Shown here in pieces: positions 7,879-15,749 of a stretch of 29,484 nt of DNA. Made by a program: the position numbers and the translations under genes. The notes under the pieces were generated by a model, which did not search any database, had not been told where the DNA came from, and worked only from the letters and a program-made list of their open reading frames with translations. Position 1 is the stretch's first letter; every line of letters starts with the position of its first letter. The DNA comes from DATARH01 sp036008175 (GTDB taxonomy: Bacteria > Pseudomonadota > Alphaproteobacteria > ATCC43930 > CGMCC-115725): positions 1-29,484 of the forward strand of contig DASYOB010000110.1 in assembly GCA_036008175.1 (NCBI GenBank), read 5' to 3'.

Positions 7879-7904
7879 CGATGCCGGGTTTGCGACAGGC
7901 ATCG
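7879..7904. other. Inverted repeat in the kinase-herA spacer
   Basis: CGATGCC (7879-7885) and GGCATCG (7898-7904) form a perfect 7-bp inverted repeat around a 12-base loop, inside the 79-bp spacer ahead of the HerA gene. No T-run follows, so it is not an ordinary intrinsic terminator. It may be a 5'-leader hairpin or an operator. A similar CAGGCATCGGCGACAGC stretch occurs at the very end of the kinase gene. Confidence 0.3.
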
Positions 7905-7927
7905 TCGGCAGAGAAGAACGGGTGATC

Positions 7928-9544
7928 ATGGACGGCAGCGATATCGGAACGATCAGCGAAATTCGGATCGGCCGCATCATTGCGGTGTCCGCTTCGCAAG
8001 CGGTGGTGCTCCTTGAAGACGGGGATACACCGGAGCGATCCTGGCCCGTTGAGATGGGAGCGCTGGTCAAGCTTCATACGCGCGTCTCCACTGTCTACGG
8101 CATGGTCAGCGGGCTGCGCGTTCCGCTGCCGAGCCTCGGGCCTACAGACCAGGAACTGAAGGTCGTCGAACTCGAGCTCGCCGGCGAGGCCATCCGAGAG
8201 GCCAATGGCGATCCCGGCCCCTTCCGGCGCGGCGTGTCGGCGCACCCCGCCCTAGATGAGCCCGTTTACTTGGCTACGCCCGCCGATCTCGCCCTCGTAT
8301 ACGCGCGGCCGAGCGTCGCGACGGCACGCATCGGAACGCTGCATCAGGACAGCAGCGTTCCGGCCTATATCCTGACCAACGAGCTGTTCGGCAAGCACTT
8401 CAGCGTCGTCGGCACAACCGGCTCTGGGAAATCCTGCGTCGTCGCCGCGATCCTGGGCGCGGTCATCGACCGGAACCCGCACGCTCATGTCATGCTGCTC
8501 GACCCGCATGGCGAGTATGCCAGCGCTTTCGGCGAACAGGGGCTTGTTCTCAGCCCTGGCGGGGGGCTGTACCTGCCGTTCTGGCTGTTCAACTTCGAGG
8601 AGATCGTCGAAATTGTGCTCGGCTCGGACCGGGAACCGGATCAGGCGAAAATCCTGGGCGAGGCCGTTCTTGCCGCCAAGCAGGCATATTTTACCAAAGC
8701 CGGCCTTGATAAGACCGGAACCGTCGATACGCCGGTCCCATACCGCATATCCGATGTACAACGTTTCCTCGACATGGCGATGGGCAGCCTCAACCGTCCC
8801 GAGAACGTCACCGCCTATCAGTCGGTCAGCGCTAGGCTGCAGGCGCTGCAAGCCGACGCGCGCTATGCATTTGTCTTCGGTCATCGTCTGACCGTGCGGG
8901 ACGAACTGTCGGCGATCCTCTCCCAGCTCCTGCGCATCCCGGTCGACGGCAAGCCGATAACCATCCTCGACGTGTCGGGCATCCCATCGGAGGTGCTGAA
9001 CGTCGTCGTATCCGTGCTGTGCCGCCTTACCTTCGACTTTGCTCTGTGGAGCGAAACCCCGGTGCCGATCACGATCGTTTGCGAGGAGGCGCACCGGTAT
9101 GCGCCACGCGATACCGGACTCGGCTTCGAGCCGGCGAAGCGTGCCCTCTCGCGCATCGCCAAGGAAGGCCGGAAATACGGCATCTCGCTTTGTGTCGTGA
9201 CGCAGCGTCCATCCGACTTGGCGCCCGGCCTGCTGTCGGAATGCAACACGATCTTTGCCCTGCGCATGACCAACCACGATGACCAGGAGATCGTGCGCGG
9301 TGCCGTCCCCGAGGCCTCGCACGGGCTGATGAATTTCCTGCCCGCCCTACGCAACGGCGAGGCGATTGCCGCAGGCGAGGGCGTCTCGATGCCGATGCGG
9401 GTATGTTTCGACCTGCTGGCGGAAGACCGCCGGCCCAAGAGCGCCACAGCCTCCTTCACCGCCTCCTGGTCGCAGGAGAGCGAGGGCTCGCAGGTCGAGC
9501 GGGTCGTCGAACGCTGGCGCCGGGGCGAGCGCCACATGGCCTGA
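7928..9544 (+). CDS. herA: HerA-type ATP-binding DNA translocase (HAS-barrel + DUF87)
   Basis: A 538-residue protein. Residues about 8-95 resemble the HAS-barrel (ISEIRIGRIIAVSASQAVVL...). The RecA-like motor has Walker A GTTGSGKS (162-169), the MLLDPHGEYA segment, Walker B ITIVCEEAHRYAP, and the SRIAKEGRKYGISLCVVTQR segment with the arginine typical of HerA/FtsK hexamers. By homology it forms a hexameric ring that pumps double-stranded DNA; in archaea it works with the NurA nuclease in end resection, and in bacteria some relatives serve in defence islands. No NurA, Sir2 or nuclease gene is next to it here. The start is ATG 7928, preceded by AGAGAAGAA; the frame is open further upstream but that part lies over the kinase gene and resembles no domain. 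Confidence 0.88.
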   Translation: MDGSDIGTISEIRIGRIIAVSASQAVVLLEDGDTPERSWPVEMGALVKLHTRVSTVYGMVSGLRVPLPSLGPTDQELKVVELELAGEAIREANGDPGPFRRGVSAHPALDEPVYLATPADLALVYARPSVATARIGTLHQDSSVPAYILTNELFGKHFSVVGTTGSGKSCVVAAILGAVIDRNPHAHVMLLDPHGEYASAFGEQGLVLSPGGGLYLPFWLFNFEEIVEIVLGSDREPDQAKILGEAVLAAKQAYFTKAGLDKTGTVDTPVPYRISDVQRFLDMAMGSLNRPENVTAYQSVSARLQALQADARYAFVFGHRLTVRDELSAILSQLLRIPVDGKPITILDVSGIPSEVLNVVVSVLCRLTFDFALWSETPVPITIVCEEAHRYAPRDTGLGFEPAKRALSRIAKEGRKYGISLCVVTQRPSDLAPGLLSECNTIFALRMTNHDDQEIVRGAVPEASHGLMNFLPALRNGEAIAAGEGVSMPMRVCFDLLAEDRRPKSATASFTASWSQESEGSQVERVVERWRRGERHMA

Positions 9545-9665
9545 CGGCAGGCCCTAGCCGGAATCCTCCGGTTACGGTGGGCTGCTGCGCCGCCGCGGAG
9601 TCTTGCGGCTGAGGCCGCCGCGCCACATATGTCGCGGCGGTTCAGCAACACAATTCCGCCGCACA

Positions 9666-11549
9666 ATGACCCAAGAAACCGTTCCCGAAACCAGAGCCTT
9701 TCAGGCGGAGGTCAGCCGCCTTCTCGATATCGTCGCGCACTCGCTCTATAGCGAGAAAGAGATCTTCCTGCGCGAGCTGATCTCGAACGCTTCGGATGCA
9801 TGCGACCGGCTGCGCTACGCGGCGTTGACGGAGCCGTCACTGGCCGAAGGCGAGAGCCATTACCGGGTCGTGCTGAGCCCGGTCAAATCCTCGCGCACGT
9901 TGACCATTGCCGATAACGGCATCGGCATGAACCACGACGAACTGGTTGAGAATCTCGGCACGATCGCGCGTTCCGGAACCGCCGCGTTCATGACCCAACT
10001 CACCGGCGACAACAAGAAGGACATGAACCTGATCGGCCAGTTCGGCGTCGGCTTCTATTCCGCTTTTATGGTCGCCGATAAAGTCGAGGTATCGAGCCGC
10101 AAGGCCGGCGACAGCGAGGGCTGGCGCTGGATATCGGACGGCCGAGGAAGCTTCACGATCGAGCCGGCCGCCAATGTCGCGCGCGGCGCTCGCATCACCC
10201 TGCATCTGCTCGAAGGCGACGAAGAGTATCTGGAGCCGCACCGGTTGCAGCAAATCGTCAAGCGCTATTCCGACCACATCGCGCTGCCGATCGTCCTCGC
10301 CGACGGCAACAAGGAAGAGACGATCAACAGCGCCTCGGCGCTGTGGACCCGACCGCGCTCGGAGATCACCGCCGAGCAGTACAACGAATTCTATCATCAC
10401 GTTGGGCATAGCTTCGACGAGCCGTGGCTTACCCTGCACGCGCGGGCCGAAGGCGTGCTCGAATACACGTTTTTATTGTTCGTCCCCTCGCAGAAGCCGT
10501 TCGACCTGTTTGACCCGGAGCGCAAGCCACGGGTCAAGCTCTATGTCCGCAGGGTTTTCATCACCGACGAAGGCACCGAACTGCTGCCCGCCTATCTGCG
10601 CTTCGTGCGCGGCATCGTCGACAGCGAGGACCTGCCGCTCAATATCAGCCGCGAGATGCTGCAGTCGAACCCGATGGTGGCACGCATCCGCCAGCAGCTG
10701 ACCCGCCGTGTGCTGACCGATCTTCAAAAAAAGGCGACCGAGGCGCCGGAGGAATACGCGAAATTCTGGGACAATTTCGGCGCGGTGTTGAAGGAGGGCA
10801 TCTACGAGGACCGCGAGCAGCGCGACCCGCTGCTCGCGCTCGCCCGCTTCCGCTCGACGACGCGCGACGGGCTCGTCTCGCTCGACGATTACGTCGCGGC
10901 GATGCGGCCGGAGCAGGAAGCGATTTATACGATCACCGGCGACAACCTCGACTTATTAAAGAAAAGTCCGCAGCTCGAAGGCTTTCGCGCCCGCGGCGTC
11001 GAGGTATTGCTGCTGACCGACCCGGTCGACGAATTCTGGCTTCCGTCGATCGGCACCTATAAGGAAAAGCCGTTCAAATCCGCCACACGCGGCGCCGTCG
11101 ACCTCGACAAGATCGCTCCGTCTACCGAAGCGGCGCCGGCCGAGAAGCCAGAGCCGCCGGCCAAGTTCGCCAGCCTGATCGCAATCTTCAAGCTGGCCTT
11201 AGGCGAAGCCGTCAAGGATGTGCGCAGCTCGGAGCGGCTGACGGACAGCGCCGTGTGCCTCGTCGCCGATGAGGGCGATCTCGACATGCATCTCGAACGG
11301 CTGTTGAAGCAGCACCGCCAACTCGACACCGCCGCAAAGCGGATCCTCGAGCTGAACCCACGCCATTCGCTGATCGAGCGGCTCGCCGCCTCCGTCGGGG
11401 AGGCCGGCGCCTCGGATCAACTCTCTGAGTTTGCCTGGCTGCTGCTCGACCAGGCCCGCATCGTCGAAGGCGAGCAGCTGCCTGATCCGTCCGCTTTTGC
11501 GCGTCGCCTGGCGACGCTGCTCGAGCGCGGCCTGCCGGCAGCAGCTTAA
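9666..11549 (+). CDS. htpG: Molecular chaperone HtpG (Hsp90 family)
   Basis: A 627-residue protein, the usual HtpG length. The GHKL ATPase domain shows LRELISNASDACDRLRY (catalytic Glu37, Asn41), DNGIGM (83-88) and the lid segment GQFGVGFYSAFMV (from 124). The middle domain with LYVRRVFITDEGTELLP and LPLNISREMLQ and the C-terminal dimerisation domain are complete. It is an ATP-dependent cytosolic chaperone. ATG 9666 (MTQETVPETRAFQAEV) is chosen because the family begins here; the TTG at 9603 would add an arginine-rich non-homologous leader. It lies 121 bp after herA on the same strand and ends 10 bp before the convergent poly-His gene. Confidence 0.97.
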   Translation: MTQETVPETRAFQAEVSRLLDIVAHSLYSEKEIFLRELISNASDACDRLRYAALTEPSLAEGESHYRVVLSPVKSSRTLTIADNGIGMNHDELVENLGTIARSGTAAFMTQLTGDNKKDMNLIGQFGVGFYSAFMVADKVEVSSRKAGDSEGWRWISDGRGSFTIEPAANVARGARITLHLLEGDEEYLEPHRLQQIVKRYSDHIALPIVLADGNKEETINSASALWTRPRSEITAEQYNEFYHHVGHSFDEPWLTLHARAEGVLEYTFLLFVPSQKPFDLFDPERKPRVKLYVRRVFITDEGTELLPAYLRFVRGIVDSEDLPLNISREMLQSNPMVARIRQQLTRRVLTDLQKKATEAPEEYAKFWDNFGAVLKEGIYEDREQRDPLLALARFRSTTRDGLVSLDDYVAAMRPEQEAIYTITGDNLDLLKKSPQLEGFRARGVEVLLLTDPVDEFWLPSIGTYKEKPFKSATRGAVDLDKIAPSTEAAPAEKPEPPAKFASLIAIFKLALGEAVKDVRSSERLTDSAVCLVADEGDLDMHLERLLKQHRQLDTAAKRILELNPRHSLIERLAASVGEAGASDQLSEFAWLLLDQARIVEGEQLPDPSAFARRLATLLERGLPAAA

Positions 11550-11559
11550 GGCCTTAGCC

Positions 11560-11946
11560 TTAGCGCGCCGTCCGGCCAGGGTTAACCCACCGGATCGACG
11601 GCTTTGCTGCGGCGCCAGCAGAATCGCCGTTTTCCGCGGTGGAGGGCGAAGTCGCCGCCACCCCCGGCGCTGTTGAGACGGAGGTCGACGGCGAAGGCAC
11701 CTCGCTTCCGGGACCGGGAGGCTGCACCTCGCTCGGATCGTACTGCCCGGACCGCGAATAGCGATAACGCCAATGATGGTGATGGTGATGGTGATGTCGC
11801 GCCGGAACCAGCAATGTCGGTTGCGGCTCGGCGTGCGGTAACCCCGCGGCGAGCGGGAACGCGGCGGCAGGACCAAAGCCGCTAAGCCAAGCGGCCGCGA
11901 CCAAGCCGCCGATCAGCGGCGCCGTTGCTTTTCCGGACTGGCCCAT
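11560..11946 (-). CDS. Hypothetical small exported protein with a His8 tract
   Basis: A 128-residue protein of unknown family. The N-terminus is a probable signal peptide or membrane anchor (KATAPLIGGLVAAAWLSGFG, then PAAAFPLA). A run of eight histidines follows, then WRYRYSRSGQY, and the C-terminal half is a low-complexity Pro/Ser/Ala/Thr region. The mature part has no obvious folded domain. Periplasmic proteins with His runs can bind Ni, Zn, Co or Cu, but that is inference from composition. I prefer ATG 11946 over the TTG at 11958. The gene is convergent with htpG and follows the carboxymuconolactone-decarboxylase-like gene (64 bp gap, same strand), so the two could be co-transcribed. Confidence 0.6.
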   Translation of the reverse strand: MGQSGKATAPLIGGLVAAAWLSGFGPAAAFPLAAGLPHAEPQPTLLVPARHHHHHHHHWRYRYSRSGQYDPSEVQPPGPGSEVPSPSTSVSTAPGVAATSPSTAENGDSAGAAAKPSIRWVNPGRTAR

Positions 11947-12009
11947 CGGCAGCGTCAACAGCTTGGACGAAAACTCCGTTCCCTGCTGGACGGCCGAGCT
12001 GGCCCGGCG

Positions 12010-12561
12010 CTATTCCCGAAAATACGGCGCGGTGCCGGCGGGCAGGCCGACCTGAAACACGTTCAACGCGTTGCCGATCGCGGTGTAGTAGCCGATGATC
12101 GTGCCGAGCTCGACGATTCCCTGCTCGCCGAATGCGGCGACGGCATCGGCGAAGCTCGCATCGGAAAGCCGCTTGGTCTCGATCAATTCGGTCACCAGTC
12201 GATAGACCAGCGCCTGATCCTTGGCCGCAAAATTCGGCGTTGCACCGGTGCGGATCGCTTCCATCGCGGCGGCCGGCACGCCGGCCTCCGCGGCCAGCGG
12301 CGCATGGGCATGCCATTCGTAATTCGCCCGGATGTGCCGCGCCGTCAAGCAGATCGCCAGCTCCGACAGGGCGGGCGGCAGCGAACTGCCCCAGCGCAAA
12401 TACTCGCCAAGCCGAGACAAGTGCCGGCACACCTCCGGCGAGCGCACCAGAAGCTGAAACGGCCCGCCAAACCGGCCGCGCTTGCCGGCGACGATTTCGT
12501 CATGCACCTCTTTCTGCGCCGGGTTCATCTCGGCCACGGAAATCTCGTGGTAGCGGCTCAT
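12010..12561 (-). CDS. Carboxymuconolactone decarboxylase family protein (no AhpD CxxC)
   Basis: A 183-residue all-helical protein of the CMD/AhpD superfamily: QLLVRSPEVCRHLSRLGEYL, then LSELAICLTARHIRANYEW with HAHAPLAAEAGVP, a TELIETKRLSD segment and VELGTIIGYYTAIGNALNVF. The two-cysteine CxxC redox motif of AhpD is absent (only one Cys in the AICLTARH helix), so peroxidase-type redox chemistry is unlikely; many such relatives have no assigned reaction. ATG 12561 (MSRYHEISVAEM) is favoured since GGGAG lies just upstream; an in-frame ATG at 12591 would add ten residues. It is divergent from the first DegP gene. Confidence 0.85.
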   Translation of the reverse strand: MSRYHEISVAEMNPAQKEVHDEIVAGKRGRFGGPFQLLVRSPEVCRHLSRLGEYLRWGSSLPPALSELAICLTARHIRANYEWHAHAPLAAEAGVPAAAMEAIRTGATPNFAAKDQALVYRLVTELIETKRLSDASFADAVAAFGEQGIVELGTIIGYYTAIGNALNVFQVGLPAGTAPYFRE

Positions 12562-12743
12562 CCTGCTCTCCCAATCCATTCGACGCATCATAGCCGACCC
12601 GTTCCGCTGCGACCACGCGTGCTGGAGAAACGCACTTTTCGCGCCGCGCCGAGAGGTTACCGCGAATTAATCCGCCTGAAAGCGGGCTGTCACCTTGCGC
12701 GTGTTATCCACCTTGGCATCACTCGCATAGTAGGAGATCGCTC

Positions 12744-14312
12744 ATGACGGGACACCCGGCGGACCCGATCCGCCATCCCTGGTTGAAGAAAGGTCGCGCT
12801 GCCGCCCTCGGCTTTGGGCTTGGCGCCAGCCTGGCTTTGTCGCCTCTGGTTTGGGCGCAGGACTCGCCCGCAACGGCGCCAGTACCGGAACAGACCGAGC
12901 CGATGCTGCCGCAGCAAAGCTTCGCACCGTTGGTGAAAAAAGTGCTGCCGGCGGTGGTGAACATCTCGGTGACGGAGAAAAGCGATGCCGAAAGTCTGTC
13001 GGAGCGCTTACCCGAGCAGTTCCAGGGCTCGCCTTTCGACGAGTTTTTGCGACGCTTCTTCGAACAGCATGGCAGCGAAGGCCAGGTCACCCCGCATCCG
13101 TTCCGCGGCAGTCCGGGGGAGGGAAGCGGCGCCAAGCAGATCGCGCTCGGCTCCGGTTTCGTCATCGATCCCGCGGGCTACATCGTCACCAATAACCACG
13201 TTGTCGGCGAAGCCGCCAAGGTCGAGGTCATTCTTCAGGACAACAGCAAATATGCCGCCAGTATCGTTGGCCGCGATCCGCGTACCGACGTTGCGGTGCT
13301 GAAGATCAATGCCGACAAGCCGCTGCCTTACGTCAGCTTCGGCGACAGCAACGCCGCTCAGGTCGGCGATTGGGTGATCGCGGTCGGCAACCCGTTCGGG
13401 CTCGGCGGCAGCGTCACCACCGGCATCATCTCAGCGCGTGGACGCGATATCCACACCAGTCAGTTCGACGACTTCCTGCAGATAGACGCACCGATCAACC
13501 GCGGCAATTCGGGCGGCCCGACCTTCAACTTGAGCGGACAAGTGATCGGCATTAACACCGCCATTTACTCCCCGAACGGCGGCAGCGTCGGCATCGGCTT
13601 TGCCGTGCCGTCGAACGTCGCTAAGGCGGTGGTGAGCCAGCTCGAGTCACATGGCAAGGTCAGCCGCGGCTGGCTCGGCGTGCAGATCCAGGAGGTGACG
13701 CCCGCGATCGCCGCAAGCCTCGGTCTACACGGCGAGCATGGCGCGCTGGTGGCGGTCGTGACGCCGAAGAGCCCAGGTGCGGAGGCCGGGTTAAAGCAGG
13801 GTGACGTCGTCCTGTCTTTCAACGGCAGCGAGGTGAAACAGCTGCGCGATCTGCCACGGCTTGTCGCCGCCGCGGCTCCCGATTCAACCGCGACCCTCAG
13901 CGTCTGGCGTAACGGCCAATCGACCGTGTTGCAGGTGAAACTCGGCGAGGCACCCGAGAACCCGCAGATCGCCGCCGCCGAAAATCAGGGTCCGACCGGC
14001 GATCGGGCGGATGCCTTGGGATTGCACTTGGGAGCGCTCTCGAACGATCTGCGACGTGATCTGCACCTCGGCCGGGATGTGCACGGCGTCGTCATCACCG
14101 GAGTCGATGACGGCAGCGCCGCCGATGCTGTCGGCCTCGCCCGCGGCGACGTGTTGGTGTCGATCAATCAGCAGCCGGTCAGCACGCCGGAAGAAGCCGC
14201 GCAGAAGCTTAAAGAGATCACCAAATCGCCGCAGAAGACCGCGCTGCTGCTGCTCAATCGGCATGGCGTCAGCCAGTATTTAGGCATCGATCTCGGCAAG
14301 AATGAGGGCTAG
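12744..14312 (+). CDS. Do/DegP-family periplasmic serine endoprotease (first copy)
   Basis: A 522-residue HtrA protease. It has an N-terminal hydrophobic signal (AAALGFGLGASLALSPLVWA, cleavage near residue 38). The trypsin-like domain carries the triad His152 (IVTNNHVV), Asp182 (DPRTDVAVLK) and Ser256 (INRGNSGGP). Two PDZ domains follow, at about 290-380 (WLGVQIQEVTPAIAASLGL) and 420-512 (GVVITGVDDGSAADAVGLARGD). Family members degrade or refold misfolded envelope proteins. The start ATG 12744 has TAGGAG nine bases upstream. The gene ends 50 bp before a strong terminator. A second Do protease lies at 20852-22477 in the same window. Confidence 0.95.
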   Translation: MTGHPADPIRHPWLKKGRAAALGFGLGASLALSPLVWAQDSPATAPVPEQTEPMLPQQSFAPLVKKVLPAVVNISVTEKSDAESLSERLPEQFQGSPFDEFLRRFFEQHGSEGQVTPHPFRGSPGEGSGAKQIALGSGFVIDPAGYIVTNNHVVGEAAKVEVILQDNSKYAASIVGRDPRTDVAVLKINADKPLPYVSFGDSNAAQVGDWVIAVGNPFGLGGSVTTGIISARGRDIHTSQFDDFLQIDAPINRGNSGGPTFNLSGQVIGINTAIYSPNGGSVGIGFAVPSNVAKAVVSQLESHGKVSRGWLGVQIQEVTPAIAASLGLHGEHGALVAVVTPKSPGAEAGLKQGDVVLSFNGSEVKQLRDLPRLVAAAAPDSTATLSVWRNGQSTVLQVKLGEAPENPQIAAAENQGPTGDRADALGLHLGALSNDLRRDLHLGRDVHGVVITGVDDGSAADAVGLARGDVLVSINQQPVSTPEEAAQKLKEITKSPQKTALLLLNRHGVSQYLGIDLGKNEG

Positions 14313-14362
14313 CTGGGTATCGAGCTTGCCCAACGTCACCCGACAATCGCGGGCAGTGACAC

Positions 14363-14392
14363 AAAAAGGGCGCCGTCAGGCGCCCTTTTTTT
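14363..14392. terminator. Strong intrinsic terminator after the first DegP gene (bidirectional)
   Basis: The stem GGGCGCC (14368-14374) pairs with GGCGCCC (14379-14385) around the tetraloop GTCA, preceded by five A and followed by seven T. The A-run upstream makes it equally effective on the minus strand, where it lies 18 bp after the stop codon of the HTH/disordered protein gene. Confidence 0.93.
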
Positions 14393-14410
14393 CTTGCGAT
14401 TGCCGCGCGG

Positions 14411-15454
14411 CTACCGTTGGCGCCAGGCCGGCTCGGCTCGAGGCGCTGTACCGGGCCTCTGCAGCGGGAGGCGGGCTTCGAGCCGCTCGAGCTCGATGCG
14501 GGTGCGGGCGCCGGCTCGCAACAGCCGGTCGGTGGCCTCCCGCAGCCCGGATCGGCTCTCCTGCGTGTCCTCTGCGAGCGCGGCGTCAAAGGCGGCAAGA
14601 AAAGCGGCAATATCGCCCTCGACCCGGGCGCGCAGCTCGCGGTCGATGTAGGATGCGCCGCCCTCCTTGAGGGCCGCGCCGTTGGCGCCATTGCCGCCAG
14701 GGGAATGCGGATTAGCCGCACGGGCAGGCGGCTCGACAAACCCCGCAGACGCAACGCCAACCCGACCATGATCGAGCCGATCCGCGCCGTGCTGCGGCGC
14801 TGGTGCGGCACGCAGATCAACGCCATTGCCGGGATCGTGATTTGGATACGGCTGATATACCGACGCAGGCTGGCGCTCGACCGGATGCGAATCGGCTGGT
14901 TGCGCGGCACCACCTGCCGAGGACCCGTTACCTAAAGAAAGGTGCAGCCTTCGCCGGTGATCGCCGTTCGCCTGCGCCGAATGCGCCGGCGCTGCAGGAA
15001 ATGCCGCATTGGGCGGCAGCGCAGGAACAACCGTGCCGTTTCCGCCGAGCTCATTGTCTTCCCGAGGAGGATTGCCACTTTGGCCCTCTACACCGGTGTC
15101 TGGTACAAGCTTTGGTTGCATCGGCGGCACGTCTACCGGCAACGGTTGGCTCGACGCCGCCAAGGTCGGCGCGGTTACGCTTACCGATGGCAATGGTGGC
15201 GTGCTGCGCGGATCGGCAGCGCCTGTTTCCGGCGGCGGAGATTTGATTAATTGCGGTTCCGCGGACGACGGTGATGGTGACACAACGTCGGATGATTGAC
15301 GCGCTCGGCTCCGACTGACGACATAGCTGATCGCCGGCGGCGAACAATCATAAGTCCGGGCAATACTCGAAAGCGTCTCTCCCGCATCGTACCGGGCCAT
15401 GATCAGCGGCCAGTCCGATTGGGGGATTTTCCCTCTTTTACTGGATTTGTTCAT
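14411..15454 (-). CDS. HTH-domain protein with long disordered middle and conserved helical C-terminus
   Basis: A 347-residue protein. Residues about 10-53 (PQSDWPLIMARYDAGETLSS and IARTYDCSPPAISYVVSRSRAR) form a homeodomain-like resolvase/transposase-type helix-turn-helix. Residues ~55-260 are low-complexity Pro/Ser/Ala-rich, probably disordered. A second ordered segment near the end (YIDRELRARVEGDIAAFLAA, then FDAALAEDTQESRSGLREAT and DRLLRAGARTRIELERLEA) looks like conserved amphipathic helices. From memory, the N- and C-terminal blocks resemble uncharacterised proteins of Rhodospirillales; this is not verified. It may be a DNA-binding regulator. ATG 15454 is chosen because the recognisable domain begins there; the frame stays open to 15670. 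It shares the terminator at 14363-14392. Confidence 0.75.
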   Translation of the reverse strand: MNKSSKRGKIPQSDWPLIMARYDAGETLSSIARTYDCSPPAISYVVSRSRARQSSDVVSPSPSSAEPQLIKSPPPETGAADPRSTPPLPSVSVTAPTLAASSQPLPVDVPPMQPKLVPDTGVEGQSGNPPREDNELGGNGTVVPALPPNAAFPAAPAHSAQANGDHRRRLHLSLGNGSSAGGAAQPADSHPVERQPASVYQPYPNHDPGNGVDLRAAPAPQHGADRLDHGRVGVASAGFVEPPARAANPHSPGGNGANGAALKEGGASYIDRELRARVEGDIAAFLAAFDAALAEDTQESRSGLREATDRLLRAGARTRIELERLEARLPLQRPGTAPRAEPAWRQR

Positions 15455-15749
15455 GTACGACGACCTTGGGTAACTACTGATGACTCGCAACTCCGGATTG
15501 ATTAGCCGCGAGACCTGGAGATCTGCGCAGCGCGGACACAGTCCGAAGTTGCCAAGATGGGGAGAAGCAACCTTAGCCGCACCGCTAGCGGTGGGCATTG
15601 TGCGACGCCTGACAGGAACCGGGCAACCGTCACCCGTATTCTCGTTTCTGAGAATAGCGGCGAGTAGCAAAACAGTAAACCGAATAATTCGTTCCAGAAT
15701 CGATTTTCATCGGCAATTCCGTGGTACCGCGCCCCTCACACTCGCCGGA
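15455..15749. other. Intergenic region (about 295 bp) without a supported gene
   Basis: This stretch lies upstream of the HTH-protein gene and downstream of the FAD-dehydrogenase gene, both on the minus strand. It should contain the HTH-gene promoter. It holds a small hairpin, ATTCTC and GAGAAT arms at 15638-15643 and 15650-15655, and the palindrome ACCGCTAGCGGT. Open frames exist on both strands, but neither shows a domain or a ribosome-binding site. Base composition from about 15640 is AT-richer than the flanks. Confidence 0.5.

Noticed and set aside
8252..9322. 356-codon minus-strand frame opposite herA
   Set aside because: Antisense shadow. HerA motifs are intact on the plus strand, and the minus translation has no recognisable domain.
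11773..11796. GATGGT microsatellite as an independent repeat element
   Set aside because: It is exactly the eight His codons of the minus-strand gene; kept only as a property of that protein.
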